A stretch of 64,000 nt of DNA from Kribbella soli (GCF_004331345.1 NZ_SJJZ01000003.1:310001-374000); one strand, 5' to 3'; positions 1-8,690 are shown, counted from the stretch's first letter. Numbers and translations: made by a program. The notes: a model not told the origin generated them from the sequence alone.

Positions 1-291
1 GACCGCGCCGGCGGGCACGGTCGACAGCGACATCAGCTCGGCGTCCGGCGCGGCCTCGCCGCTCACGACCACCGCGGGCTTCCCCGAGGCGAGGACCGCG
101 TCGAGCCCGTCCTCCCACGCGCGGCGCCCACCGAGCAGCCGGACGACGACGACCTCGGCGTCGTCGAGCAGTGGTGCGAGAGCGGCCAGATCGAGCCGGG
201 CCGGGTTCGCAACGTTCCACCCGGCATCGGCCGCGGCGGCCGCCAGCAGGTCGGTGTCGGCAGTGGACAGCAACAGCAGCTTCGCAGGCAT
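1..291 (-). CDS. cobN: Cobaltochelatase subunit CobN, N-terminal 97 codons (cut by window edge)
   Basis: The large subunit of aerobic cobaltochelatase inserts cobalt into hydrogenobyrinate a,c-diamide in cobalamin synthesis. Only the first 97 residues are present; the gene runs off the left edge. They match the family N-terminus as I know it: a LLLLSTADTDLLAA strand, NPARLDL, then VVVVRLLGGRRAWE and APDAELMSLSTVPAG. The ATG at 291 is preceded by GAAGGA about nine bases upstream. A cobalamin riboswitch lies directly upstream, which independently supports the identity. The full protein is normally around 1,200 residues. Confidence 0.85.
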   Translation of the reverse strand, partial: MPAKLLLLSTADTDLLAAAAADAGWNVANPARLDLAALAPLLDDAEVVVVRLLGGRRAWEDGLDAVLASGKPAVVVSGEAAPDAELMSLSTVPAGAV

Positions 292-317
292 GCGCACGCG
301 TTCCTTCCCGGGGTATC

Positions 318-480
318 CACGCCCCGACTCCAGGTACGACGGCGGCAGTTCCTGACTCCCCTTCACGGGTCACAGTGGCGGGACCGCCCCGGACTCACAC
401 CGGGTTCCTGCTGATGCCGTCGATTGACGCCGCGACTCTATCCGACGTCCCCGGCAGCACGTGCAGAGCCAACGCTTGAT
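318..480 (-). promoter_or_regulatory. Cobalamin (B12) riboswitch upstream of cobN
   Basis: Read on the minus strand, the segment contains the conserved cobalamin-aptamer core: AGGAACCCGGTGTGAGTCC, then GGTCCCGCCACTGTGA, then a B12-box (AGTCAGGAACTGCC). A short GC hairpin (CGGGG...CCCCG, about 314-330) sits between the B12 box and the Shine-Dalgarno and could mask it. Such elements normally shut off cobalamin synthesis or transport genes when adenosylcobalamin is plentiful. Outer boundaries are approximate. The remaining bases up to 603 show no gene. Confidence 0.88.
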
Positions 481-603
481 GCTTGACCGCACTAGACCGC
501 GGGTGTAGGCCGGGCAGGGAGGGCTTGAGCCGCTGACCCCCTCCAGCAGCGCACACCGTTGCTTCAGCGCAAGTCGTTCGACTTTCGACTGAAGGAGACT
601 CCT

Positions 604-1872
604 GTGCGCTTCAATCACGCGCTCGCCACGTCCGCCGTCCTGGTCGCCGGACTCGCCGGCTCGGCCATCACGGTTCCGGCCGACGCTTCGGCACGCCACT
701 CCGATCCGGCGGTCGTCACCACCTGGAACACGATCGCCACCCGCACCATCTTCACCGAGAACGCCACCCCGGTCCCCGTCTCCACGCTGTACTACGGCTT
801 CGTGTCGATCGCCGTGTACGACGCGGTCGTGGCGATCGAGGGCCGCTACCGGCCGTACCTGCGACAACCTTCGGTCCACCGCAGGGCGTCGACGGAAGCC
901 GCGGCTGCCACGGCGGCGTACCGCGTCCTGAGCTACTACTTCCCCGCGTCCGCCTCGAACCTCGCCTCCGACTACGCCACCTCACTCAGCGGCATCCCCG
1001 ACGGGTCCGCCAAGAGCCGTGGGCAGCGAGTCGGCGAGACCGCCGCGGCGTCGCTGATCGCGGCACGGACGAACGACGGGCGTGGCGCGCCCATCACGCT
1101 CGAGGTCACTCCTGCTCCGGGTGTCTGGCGCCCGACCCCGGAACTGATGGCGCCGATGCTCGCTCCCTGGCTCGGCTTCGTGCGGCCGCTCGCCCTGAAG
1201 TCGCCGACCCAGGTACGGCTGCCCGGCCCCGACCCGATCACGTCGAAGGCCTACGCCCGTGACTTCGCCGAGGTGAAGGCGAAGGGCGCCGACGTCGGGT
1301 CGTCCCGGACCCCTGAACAGACCCAAACCGCGCTGTTCTGGAACGCGCCCGTGCCCGTGCAGTACAACGCCGCGTTACGGGACCGGACAGCCGCCAGCGG
1401 GATGGACATCGTCCGGACCGCACGCGCCTTCGCGCTCCTCAACACCGGTACCGCCGACGCGGTGATCGCCTGCTGGCGGGCGAAGTACGACTACGCGTAC
1501 TGGCGGCCGATCACCGCGATCCGGCTGGCGGACACCGACGGCAACCCCGCGACCGCAGCCGATCCCAGCTGGAGCCCACTCGTCGCGACGCCGCCGTACC
1601 CCGACTACGTCAGCGGCCATGCCTGCCTCACCGGCGCCGCATCGGAGACGTTCAGCAGGCTCTTCGGAGCGCGCTCGATCGACATCGACGTCTCGTCCTC
1701 GGTCACGGGGACGAATCGCCACTACTCCACCGCGGCGGCGCTGGACGCGGAGACCAAGAGCGCCAGGATCTGGCTGGGTCTGCACTTCCGCCAGGCGATG
1801 GACGACGGCAACCGGCTCGGGCACCGCGTCGGCACCTGGACCGCTACCCACGAGTTCCAGCCTGCGCGGTGA
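604..1872 (+). CDS. Secreted vanadium-dependent haloperoxidase / PAP2-type phosphatase family protein
   Basis: A 422-residue protein with a signal peptide (hydrophobic stretch about residues 7-28, ending near ADASA). It carries the vanadate/phosphate-binding signature of the haloperoxidase-PAP2 superfamily: K294-x6-R301-P, S337-G338-H339, and R388-x5-H394. It is therefore likely an exported haloperoxidase or acid phosphatase; the sequence cannot tell which. I start it at GTG 604 because GAAGGAG lies at 591-597; an upstream ATG at 559 has no such support. It ends three bases before the convergent DUF3500 gene. A paralog lies at 19919-21295. Confidence 0.8.
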   Translation: MRFNHALATSAVLVAGLAGSAITVPADASARHSDPAVVTTWNTIATRTIFTENATPVPVSTLYYGFVSIAVYDAVVAIEGRYRPYLRQPSVHRRASTEAAAATAAYRVLSYYFPASASNLASDYATSLSGIPDGSAKSRGQRVGETAAASLIAARTNDGRGAPITLEVTPAPGVWRPTPELMAPMLAPWLGFVRPLALKSPTQVRLPGPDPITSKAYARDFAEVKAKGADVGSSRTPEQTQTALFWNAPVPVQYNAALRDRTAASGMDIVRTARAFALLNTGTADAVIACWRAKYDYAYWRPITAIRLADTDGNPATAADPSWSPLVATPPYPDYVSGHACLTGAASETFSRLFGARSIDIDVSSSVTGTNRHYSTAAALDAETKSARIWLGLHFRQAMDDGNRLGHRVGTWTATHEFQPAR

Positions 1873-1875
1873 CCT

Positions 1876-2853
1876 TCAGCGGTGCATGGCGTAGTGCGCC
1901 GCCAGGAGGTCGGTGCCCCAGTCGTTGCGGAGGTCTCGCCAGACTGAATGGATGTGGTTGGCGTTGTCCTGGGTGTTGTCGTACTCGGCCAGGAAGGTGG
2001 GGCCGGCGATCGAGTAGTAGTGGCGGTTGCCGACCCCGGGCTGGGTCTCGCCGGCCCAGGCGAACGTCAGCTGCTCGATGCCCTGTTCGGTGATGTCGTG
2101 CCACGTCTGCAACCCGATCGGCCCGGCGGCGCGGCCGACGTACTGACCGATGAGGAGGCTGAGGAGCTGGCGCTGGTCCTCGGTCATGTCGCCGTACGCC
2201 AGGCCGCGGTGCAGCAGCGACGCGTCGGCGACCGGGTCGTGGCGGGTGAGGATGTCGTCGGGCGCCTCCTCCGAGACGCGCGCAACGTCGAGCTGGGCCG
2301 GCTCGAGGGCGTGCAGGAGCTGGAAGCCGAGGTCCTGCTCGGCGACCAGGAACCGCCGCCCGGCCTGCGGCCCGGACAGGACCTCCGCCGGATTCGAACC
2401 GAAGAACTGCGGGGTGAACGAGATCGCCCCGTCCACCAGCGTCACGTGCAACGCCAGATGGTGACCGTTGAGCCGCCAGGCCCAGGGCTCGGTCCCGGCG
2501 GGATCGCCGAGCACGCGGAGGTAGTAGCGATCGCCGACCGTCGAACCTTCCCATCCCCCGATCTCCGCGACCTCCATCGGATCACCGAGGCCGCGGACGA
2601 TGATCTCGGCCGCCATCACGGCGCGGAAATCGGCCAGACCGCGCTTGCTGTAGACGAGTTCGAGCAGGCGGACGACGAGGGCCTCCTGCGCCACCGACAG
2701 CTCGGTCAGCGCCAGGCCCGGAACAGCACCGGGCAGGTAGGTCCACGTCTGGTGATCGGGTGTGTCGAACGGTGCCGAGATGCTCTTCAGTTGCTCCGGC
2801 GTCAGCGCGGCCAACAGGTCCTGGGTTGCCGCGCGGATCTGGTCCACCACCAT
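1876..2853 (-). CDS. DUF3500 family protein
   Basis: A 325-residue protein I recognise as DUF3500, a family of unknown function. Visible traits are FTPQFFGSNPAEV, the segment LLGLIG-like LSLLIGQYVGR, WAGETQPGVGNRHYYSI and HIHSVWRDLRNDWG with several histidines in the last third, plausibly metal or substrate ligands. No signal peptide or membrane segment is visible. ATG 2853 is chosen because GGGAG lies eight bases upstream; the longer reading has no ribosome site. It converges on the haloperoxidase-like gene and appears to be a single-gene unit. Confidence 0.75.
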   Translation of the reverse strand: MVVDQIRAATQDLLAALTPEQLKSISAPFDTPDHQTWTYLPGAVPGLALTELSVAQEALVVRLLELVYSKRGLADFRAVMAAEIIVRGLGDPMEVAEIGGWEGSTVGDRYYLRVLGDPAGTEPWAWRLNGHHLALHVTLVDGAISFTPQFFGSNPAEVLSGPQAGRRFLVAEQDLGFQLLHALEPAQLDVARVSEEAPDDILTRHDPVADASLLHRGLAYGDMTEDQRQLLSLLIGQYVGRAAGPIGLQTWHDITEQGIEQLTFAWAGETQPGVGNRHYYSIAGPTFLAEYDNTQDNANHIHSVWRDLRNDWGTDLLAAHYAMHR

Positions 2854-2951
2854 GCGATCACTCCCGTCGAGTAGCCCTCTCCTCAGGACCCTACCCGCCA
2901 CTCCCGACGCTCGCTCGCGCTCTCACGTCGCGGTCAGGAGCCTCGGAGCAG

Positions 2952-3632
2952 CTAGAGCCAGGCCGAGCGTTCGGGTTCCGTCGGTTCGTAGGTGGTCCAC
3001 TGGTCGAACGGGCGGTCCAGCTTGTAGCGGAAGTCTGGCTGACGCAGCAGGACGCGGGTTTCCGCGTTGGCCGGGTTCCGCAGCGACTCGAAGAACCGGA
3101 CCGACCAGTGGAACCAGCGCATGCAGAACAGCCGCATCGTGAGCCCGTGCGACACCAGCAGCACGTTGCGCGCCGCGTCCGGTGTCTCGAAGTCGCGGTG
3201 CATCGTCTCCAGGAACGTCGACACCCGGTCGTACACGTCCGAACCCGACTCACCATGCGTGAACCGGTAGAAGAAGTGCCCGAACGAGTCGCGCAGCTCC
3301 TCCTGCCGCTCGATGTCCGCGGTGTCCTGGAGGTTGGCCCAGTCCTGCTCCCGCAGCCGCGGCTCCTCACGCGGCACGCCGATCAGGTCATCAAGCCCGA
3401 GCGAGTCCAGCGTCTGGCGTGCCCGCAGGTACGGCGACACGTACACACGGACCGGCTCGTTCTCGAACAGCTCCCGCAGCTCCCGCCCCGCCTTGGCCGC
3501 CTGCTCGTGTCCCAGCGCCGTCAGCGGGACCGTGTGGTCGGGGATGCGTTCGTAGATCGTCTTGTCCAGGTTCGCCTCGGACTCGCCGTGCCGGATCAGC
3601 GCGATCCGCACCGGCCGATGACTCAACCCCAT
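2952..3632 (-). CDS. Histidine phosphatase family protein (phosphoglycerate mutase-like)
   Basis: A 226-residue phosphohydrolase of the RHG family. The catalytic LIRHGESEAN is near residue 13, and the second histidine is in LLVSHGLTMR. The ATG at 3632 lies inside the end of cobD (10-base overlap), with GGGGAAG just upstream, so translation is probably coupled to cobD. That position would suit an alpha-ribazole-phosphate phosphatase (CobC role) in the lower cobalamin pathway, but the family has many substrates, so this function is inference only. Confidence 0.75.
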   Translation of the reverse strand: MGLSHRPVRIALIRHGESEANLDKTIYERIPDHTVPLTALGHEQAAKAGRELRELFENEPVRVYVSPYLRARQTLDSLGLDDLIGVPREEPRLREQDWANLQDTADIERQEELRDSFGHFFYRFTHGESGSDVYDRVSTFLETMHRDFETPDAARNVLLVSHGLTMRLFCMRWFHWSVRFFESLRNPANAETRVLLRQPDFRYKLDRPFDQWTTYEPTEPERSAWL

Positions 3633-4552
3633 CGCTTCCCCTTCGCTAGCACCGCGGTGATCGCTGCGACGCCGGCCGCCGCCATCCCGACCCGCCGCGC
3701 GAGTGCCGCCGTACGCCGGACGTCGGCGACCGTCGGCGCCGGACCGTCGCCCAGCGTGCCGCGGTCCTCCGCGTAGGTCCCGTAGCTGTTCGTCCCGCCG
3801 AGTGTCAGCCCGAGCGCTCCCGCGAACGCGGCCTCGACCGGCCCGGCGTTCGGACTCGGATGCTTCGGCGCATCTCGCCGCCAGACGCGCGTTGTCTCCT
3901 GCACCCGACCCGCCGCGAGGCCGGTCAGCAACGCGCACACCCGCGCCGGCAGCAGGTTGAGTACGTCGTCCAATCGCGCCGACGCCCACCCGAAGTTCAG
4001 GTACTTCGGCGACTTGTAGCCGACCATCGCGTCGAGCGTGTTCGCCGCGCGGTACCCGAGGAGACCGGGGACGCCGAGGACCCCGCCCCAGAGCAGCGGC
4101 GCGACACACGCGTCCGAGGTGTTCTCGGCGATCGACTCGACCGTCGCGCGGGCCAGCCCGTCGGCTTCGAGGTCGGTCGCGTCGCGGGCGCACAGATGGC
4201 TGAGCCGGTCACGGGCCGCCGGGATGTCCTTCTCCGCCAGCAAGGCGGCCATCGTTTCGGCCTCACGGTCGAGGCTGCGGGCACCGAGGACGGTCCAGGT
4301 GGCGGCGGCAGTGACCACGGTGTGGAGGATCGGATGCCGACGGGTGAGCCGCTCGGCCGCGAGGCCCAGAACCGTTGTGCTTCCGACGAGGACCGCGGTG
4401 TGGACGGTGCCGTTGCGGCGCGAGTCGGCGTACAGGCGTTGCTCGAGGCGGGCGGCGGTCTGGCCGAAGCCGGCGACCGGGTGAAAGCGGCGGGGGTCGC
4501 CGACGAGCCGGTCGGCCGCGAAGCCGATGAGAAGACCGATTGCCCGTGACAC
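3623..4552 (-). CDS. cobD: Adenosylcobinamide-phosphate synthase CobD/CbiB
   Basis: A 309-residue membrane enzyme that attaches aminopropanol (or its phosphate) to adenosylcobyric acid in the cobalamin pathway. Diagnostic stretches are DRLVGDPRRFHPV near residue 14, ESIAENTSDACVAPLLW, NTLDAMVGYKSPKY and NAGPVEAAFAGALGL. The start is GTG 4552, with no strong Shine-Dalgarno. The gene diverges from the serine hydrolase gene with about 44 bases between them and overlaps the histidine phosphatase gene by 10. It lies 3.3 kb from cobN and is not under the cobN riboswitch. Confidence 0.9.
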   Translation of the reverse strand: MSRAIGLLIGFAADRLVGDPRRFHPVAGFGQTAARLEQRLYADSRRNGTVHTAVLVGSTTVLGLAAERLTRRHPILHTVVTAAATWTVLGARSLDREAETMAALLAEKDIPAARDRLSHLCARDATDLEADGLARATVESIAENTSDACVAPLLWGGVLGVPGLLGYRAANTLDAMVGYKSPKYLNFGWASARLDDVLNLLPARVCALLTGLAAGRVQETTRVWRRDAPKHPSPNAGPVEAAFAGALGLTLGGTNSYGTYAEDRGTLGDGPAPTVADVRRTAALARRVGMAAAGVAAITAVLAKGKRWG

Positions 4553-4596
4553 CCTCGGCAGTCTGCCAGGTCCGCAGCTGTGATTGGGTGAGCGGC

Positions 4597-5424
4597 ATGG
4601 GAATCGCGGAGCTGCTGCGGCAGGTCGACGGGGCCGGGGAGTTCGGGGTCTGGCTGGGCCGGTTGGACGGTACGCCGGTGTTCGTGCACGAGGCAGAGCG
4701 GACGCACTACTCCGCGAGCACGATGAAGCTGCCGGTGGCGATGGCGATGCTGCGCAAGGTCGAGGCGGGTGAGCTGGCGCTGTTCCAGCCGGTGGCCGTG
4801 CACAACGACTTCGAGTCCGCGGCCGGCGGCCGGTTCGGTGTGGACCCGGAGGAGGACGAGGCGCCGAAGACCTGGGAACAGCTGGGCAAGAAGGTGCCGC
4901 TCAACTGGCTGGCGACGGAGATGATCACCCGGTCCAGCAACCTGGCGACCGACCTGGTGCTCGAGCAGGTCGGTATCGCGGCCGCGCACACTGCTCTGGC
5001 CGAGGCGACGCTGCCCAGCTCGCCCGCGCCGGAGTCCAGGATCCAGCGCGGCATCGACGACATGCCTGCTGTCCGCGCCGGAATCAGCAACCTGATGAGC
5101 CCGGCCGGCCTGGCCGGAGTCCTCGTTGCGGTAGGCAACCAGCAGGGTGAGTACGGCGAGTACCTGCGCGAACTGCTGGCCGCCAACCAGTGGAACGGCG
5201 AGATCCCCGCACTGCTGCCGAAACGGACCCGCGTCGAGCACAAGAACGGCTGGGACAGCCGGATCCGGCACGACGGCGGCATCGTTCGCCCGAAGGACGC
5301 CGACCCGTTCGTGCTCGTCGTGTGTACGACGTCGGACCTGCCGGACACCGAGGCGCAGCAGCTGATCGCGTCGATCGCACTCGAGGCCTGGAACCACCGG
5401 CACAACCTGGAGGCAGTGCGGTGA
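4597..5424 (+). CDS. Class A beta-lactamase-like serine hydrolase, probably a cytoplasmic peptidase
   Basis: A 275-residue protein with the penicilloyl-serine-transferase triad of motifs: S41-T-M-K44 (SxxK), S113-S-N115 (SxN), and H-K216-N-G218 in place of KTG. There is no signal peptide, unlike true exported beta-lactamases, so it probably acts inside the cell. It is the first gene of a tightly coupled trio with a dipeptide epimerase (GTGA overlap) and an NlpC/P60 peptidase, which suggests a role in trimming peptidoglycan peptides. GTG 4588 is an alternative in-frame start. Confidence 0.72.
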   Translation: MGIAELLRQVDGAGEFGVWLGRLDGTPVFVHEAERTHYSASTMKLPVAMAMLRKVEAGELALFQPVAVHNDFESAAGGRFGVDPEEDEAPKTWEQLGKKVPLNWLATEMITRSSNLATDLVLEQVGIAAAHTALAEATLPSSPAPESRIQRGIDDMPAVRAGISNLMSPAGLAGVLVAVGNQQGEYGEYLRELLAANQWNGEIPALLPKRTRVEHKNGWDSRIRHDGGIVRPKDADPFVLVVCTTSDLPDTEAQQLIASIALEAWNHRHNLEAVR

Positions 5425-6485
5425 AGCTCACCACCCACCTGGTCTCGGCGCCGCTGCACACGCCGTTCGTCACCGCGCTGCGGACGGCAACCCATGTCGA
5501 GTCGCTCCTGGTAGAGGTGAGCGACGGCGAGCACAGCGGCTGGGGCGAGGCGCCGCAGGTCTGGAAGGTGACCGGCGACTCCCTCGCCGGCTCACAGGCC
5601 TGTATCGAAGGCCCGATCACCACTGCGCTCGAGGGCCTCGGCCCGGACGATCTCACGGAGGCGCTGCGTCGCGTGCAGGGCGCGGCAGTCGGCAACTTCG
5701 GGGCGAAGGACGCTGTCGACGTAGCACTGCACGACCTGGCTGCGCGGCGGCGCGGGCAGACGCTGCACGGGTTCCTCGGGTCGACGACCGACGTCGTCCG
5801 GACGGACGTGACGCTGTCGGTCGGCGACGCGGACGCGTTGGCCGACGCCGGGAAGGCGCGGGTCGCGGACGGGTTCGACGTACTCAAGATCAAGGTCGGC
5901 ACCGACGCGGCCGGCGACATCGAGCGCGTCCGCCGGGTCCGCGACGCGATCGGGCCCGAGCCGCGGCTGCGCCTGGACGCCAACCAGGGCTGGACGCGTC
6001 GCGACGCGGTCACGGTGATCCGCGCGCTCGAGGACGCCGGCTGCGCGATCGAGCTCGTCGAGCAGCCGGTCGCCGCGGCCGATCTCGACGGCATGGCCTG
6101 GGTGACCGACCGGGTCAGTACGCCGATCCTCGCCGACGAGTCCGTGTACGGCGTCCGCGACCTGGTGGCGGTGATCCGGCACGGCGCGGCCGACCTGGTG
6201 AACGTGAAGCTCGCGAAGTGCGGCGGGCTGGCACCGGCCCGGACGCTCCTCGAACTCGCTCGCGAGCACGGCCTCGGCGCGATCGTCGGCTGCATGATGG
6301 AGAGCCACGTCGGCGTCGGCGCGGCGGCCGCGCTGGTCTCGGCGTACCCGACGACGGCGGTCAACGACCTGGACGCCGCTTGGTGGCTCCGCGAGGCGCC
6401 GGTGACCGGCGGGATCCGGTACGACGGCTCGCTGATCCACCTGCCTTCTGCTCCAGGACTGGGCGTGACAGGCTTGACGGTATGA
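5421..6485 (+). CDS. Dipeptide epimerase (L-Ala-D/L-Glu epimerase family, enolase superfamily)
   Basis: A 354-residue enolase-superfamily enzyme. The pattern is that of the muconate-lactonizing/dipeptide-epimerase group: K156-I-K158 in DVLKIKVG, metal ligands D186 (RLDANQGW), E214 (ELVEQP) and D239 (ILADES), and K263 in NVKLAK. Members invert the alpha carbon of the second residue of dipeptides such as L-Ala-D-Glu from peptidoglycan turnover. The start GTG overlaps the preceding stop (GTGA), and the stop overlaps the next ATG (ATGA). The exact dipeptide cannot be read from sequence. Confidence 0.85.
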   Translation: MKLTTHLVSAPLHTPFVTALRTATHVESLLVEVSDGEHSGWGEAPQVWKVTGDSLAGSQACIEGPITTALEGLGPDDLTEALRRVQGAAVGNFGAKDAVDVALHDLAARRRGQTLHGFLGSTTDVVRTDVTLSVGDADALADAGKARVADGFDVLKIKVGTDAAGDIERVRRVRDAIGPEPRLRLDANQGWTRRDAVTVIRALEDAGCAIELVEQPVAAADLDGMAWVTDRVSTPILADESVYGVRDLVAVIRHGAADLVNVKLAKCGGLAPARTLLELAREHGLGAIVGCMMESHVGVGAAAALVSAYPTTAVNDLDAAWWLREAPVTGGIRYDGSLIHLPSAPGLGVTGLTV

Positions 6486-7348
6486 AGTTAGCCGCCGCCA
6501 ACGTCCCGATCAGTACGGTCTGGACTTCACCGGACGCGCCGCGCGACATCGACGCGCCGGCCACCGCCACCCAACCCGACGTGGCCGCGTGGGCCAAGTC
6601 GATGGACACCGAGACCCGGCTCGGCCTGCACGGCCGGACCCTGACCCAGCTGCTGTTCGCCGAGCCCGTCCTGGTGCGCTCGGAGCGGGACGGCTGGTCC
6701 GAGGTCCTCGCGCCGTGGCAGCCGTCGTCCCAGGACGAGCTCGGGTACCCGGGCTGGGTCCCGTCGAGTCACCTGGGCGAGCTGCCGCAGATCGCGTCCG
6801 ACCCGGTCGCAATCGCCGTACCAACGGCCGCGTTGCTTGCCGAGCCTGGTGGCCGGCCGGTATCGGAGCTGTCGTTCGGGACGGTCTTGGCGTCCGACGA
6901 GCACGCCGACGGGCATACGCGGGTGGCGACACCCGACGGCGGGTCGGGCTGGCTTCTGGACGCCGTACTGCGGTCTGCGTCCGAGCCGTCCGATGCCGAC
7001 GAGCGGCTGCGCCTCGGCGAGCAGTTCCTCGGGCTGGAGTACCTGTGGGGCGGTACGTCGGCGCACGGGCTGGACTGCTCCGGGCTGATCCACACTGTCA
7101 GCCGGGTGCTCGGGCTGCGGACGCCGCGGGACGCGCACGACCAGGCGGACACGCTGCCGAACATCCCGATCGACGACGCGCGGCCGGGCGACCTGTACTT
7201 CTTCGCACGGCCCGGGAAGCCGGTGCACCACGTCGGGTTCGTGTCCCCGGCGGGGATGCTGCACGCCTCCGAGACCGGCAAGCGGCTGGAGAACGAGGCG
7301 CTCACCGACGACCGCCGGGCGACGCTGGTCACCGCCGCGCGCTTCTGA
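6482..7348 (+). CDS. NlpC/P60 family peptidase (YkfC-like gamma-D-glutamyl endopeptidase)
   Basis: A 288-residue protein. The N-terminal two thirds resemble paired SH3b-like modules (WVPSSHLGEL, GSGWLLDAVL), and the C-terminal third is an NlpC/P60 domain with catalytic C199 in GLDCSGLIH, H250 in HHVGFV and a third polar residue near H261. It has no signal peptide. This is the architecture of YkfC, which cuts L-Ala-gamma-D-Glu from diamino-acid-containing muropeptides. Its ATG overlaps the epimerase stop (ATGA). A strong hairpin follows the stop. Confidence 0.82.
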   Translation: MKLAAANVPISTVWTSPDAPRDIDAPATATQPDVAAWAKSMDTETRLGLHGRTLTQLLFAEPVLVRSERDGWSEVLAPWQPSSQDELGYPGWVPSSHLGELPQIASDPVAIAVPTAALLAEPGGRPVSELSFGTVLASDEHADGHTRVATPDGGSGWLLDAVLRSASEPSDADERLRLGEQFLGLEYLWGGTSAHGLDCSGLIHTVSRVLGLRTPRDAHDQADTLPNIPIDDARPGDLYFFARPGKPVHHVGFVSPAGMLHASETGKRLENEALTDDRRATLVTAARF

Positions 7349-7357
7349 ACAGACAAA

Positions 7358-7391
7358 ATCGCCCCGGACCGCTGGGCGGGTCCGGGGCGAT
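7358..7391. terminator. Bidirectional terminator between the NlpC/P60 gene and terC
   Basis: A perfect 13-bp stem (7358-7370 with 7379-7391, ATCGCCCCGGACC) around an 8-base loop lies in the 52-base gap between two convergent genes. It is preceded by an A run on the plus strand, which gives U residues on the minus transcript, so it can serve both directions. Confidence 0.8.
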
Positions 7392-7400
7392 CCGTTGTGG

Positions 7401-8432
7401 TCAGGACTCCTTGTGGTGAAGCTCCGGCTCCGAGGGCTCGACCTCGTCGACCGGCTCGGCCGCCTTCAACGTGCGGGACTTGTGCAGGCTGAGGATCGTG
7501 GTGATGCCCAGCGTCACGATGATGAAGCCGAGCGAGAACCAGATCGGGATCTCCGGGGCCCAGTCGATGTGGTGACCGCCGTTGATGAACGGCAACTCGT
7601 TCACGTGCATCGCGTGCAGCACCAGCTTCACGCCGATGAACGCGAGCACCACCGACAGACCGAGCGACAGGTACACCAGGCGGCGGAGCAGGTCACCGAG
7701 CAGGAAGTACAGCTGCCGCAGACCCATCAGCGCGAACACGTTCGCGGTGAAGACCAGGAACGGCTCCTGCGTCAGGCCGTAGATCGCCGGGATCGAGTCG
7801 AGCGCGAAGAGCAGGTCGGTGGTGCCGAGCGCGATGATCACGATCGCCATCGGGGTGACGAACCGGCGGCCGTTCTGCTTCAGCGTCAGCTTCACGCCGT
7901 TGTACTCGTCGGTCGCGTTCAGCCGCCGCTTCGCGAACCGGATGACCGCGTTCTCCTTGAAGTCCTCGTCGTCGTTCTCGCCCTGCTTGGCGAGGTGGAT
8001 CGCGGTGTAGACCAGGAACGCGCCGAAGATGTAGAAGATCCACGAGAACTGGTTGATCGCGGCCGCGCCGACCGCGATGAAGACGCCGCGGAACACCAGC
8101 GCCAGGATGATGCCGACCAGCAACGCGGTCTGCTGGTACTTCCTCGGTACGCCGAACCTGGACATGATGATCAAGAAGATGAACAGGTTGTCGACGCTCA
8201 GGCTGTACTCGGTGAGCCAGCCGGCGAAGAACTCCCCGGCGTACTGCCCGCCGGAGAACCACCAGACCCCGAGGCCGAAGACGACCGCGAGACCGACGTA
8301 GAACGCGATCGCGGTGGCCGATTCGCGGGTGCTCGGCTCGTGTGGCCGGCGGCCGATGACGAAGACGTCGAAGGCCAGCAGCGCCAGGAGCAGGCCGACG
8401 GTGATGTACCAGACATAGTCAGCAACGTGCAT
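7401..8432 (-). CDS. TerC family integral membrane protein
   Basis: A 343-residue polytopic membrane protein of the TerC family, with about nine hydrophobic segments. Family marks are EFFAGWLTEYSLSVDNLFIF (acidic residues inside a membrane helix), FGVPRKYQQTALLVGI, and LLFALDSIPAIYGL with the intramembrane aspartate. TerC proteins are linked to metal export, notably Mn2+, and tellurium resistance. GGAGG lies seven bases before ATG 8432. The 5' leader holds a yybP-ykoY element, which supports a manganese role here. Confidence 0.9.
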   Translation of the reverse strand: MHVADYVWYITVGLLLALLAFDVFVIGRRPHEPSTRESATAIAFYVGLAVVFGLGVWWFSGGQYAGEFFAGWLTEYSLSVDNLFIFLIIMSRFGVPRKYQQTALLVGIILALVFRGVFIAVGAAAINQFSWIFYIFGAFLVYTAIHLAKQGENDDEDFKENAVIRFAKRRLNATDEYNGVKLTLKQNGRRFVTPMAIVIIALGTTDLLFALDSIPAIYGLTQEPFLVFTANVFALMGLRQLYFLLGDLLRRLVYLSLGLSVVLAFIGVKLVLHAMHVNELPFINGGHHIDWAPEIPIWFSLGFIIVTLGITTILSLHKSRTLKAAEPVDEVEPSEPELHHKES

Positions 8433-8465
8433 AGAATCCTCCGGAGCTCAGACGAAAAATCGACT

Positions 8466-8580
8466 CCGAAGGTCTCTTCCGCGTCACTCAGAGTGACGCC
8501 GAGGGCACCGGGTTCGGGACGAGCCCTGACCGTGATGACGATGCCGCCGCAAAAGGAATACTCCCCTTCTCAAGGTCCAT
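8466..8580 (-). promoter_or_regulatory. yybP-ykoY (Mn2+-sensing) riboswitch upstream of terC
   Basis: On the minus strand the leader contains the two conserved halves of the yybP-ykoY aptamer: AAGGGGAGTA (about 8559-8570) and GAGACCTTC (about 8468-8476), which also pair to close the helix. Between them is a hairpin GCGTCACTCTGAGTGACGC. The element sits 36 bases before the terC start codon. In other bacteria this RNA class turns on Mn2+ exporters when Mn2+ is high. Boundaries are approximate. Confidence 0.8.
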
Positions 8581-8690
8581 TCTGACGGCTCGGTGTCCCA
8601 GACTCCAAATCCAGGACGCCGTGTCCGCCTGTCGAAATCATCGCAGCCCCGTCAGGGAGTAGTCGCAGCCGGTAACCTATTGGCCGCCGA

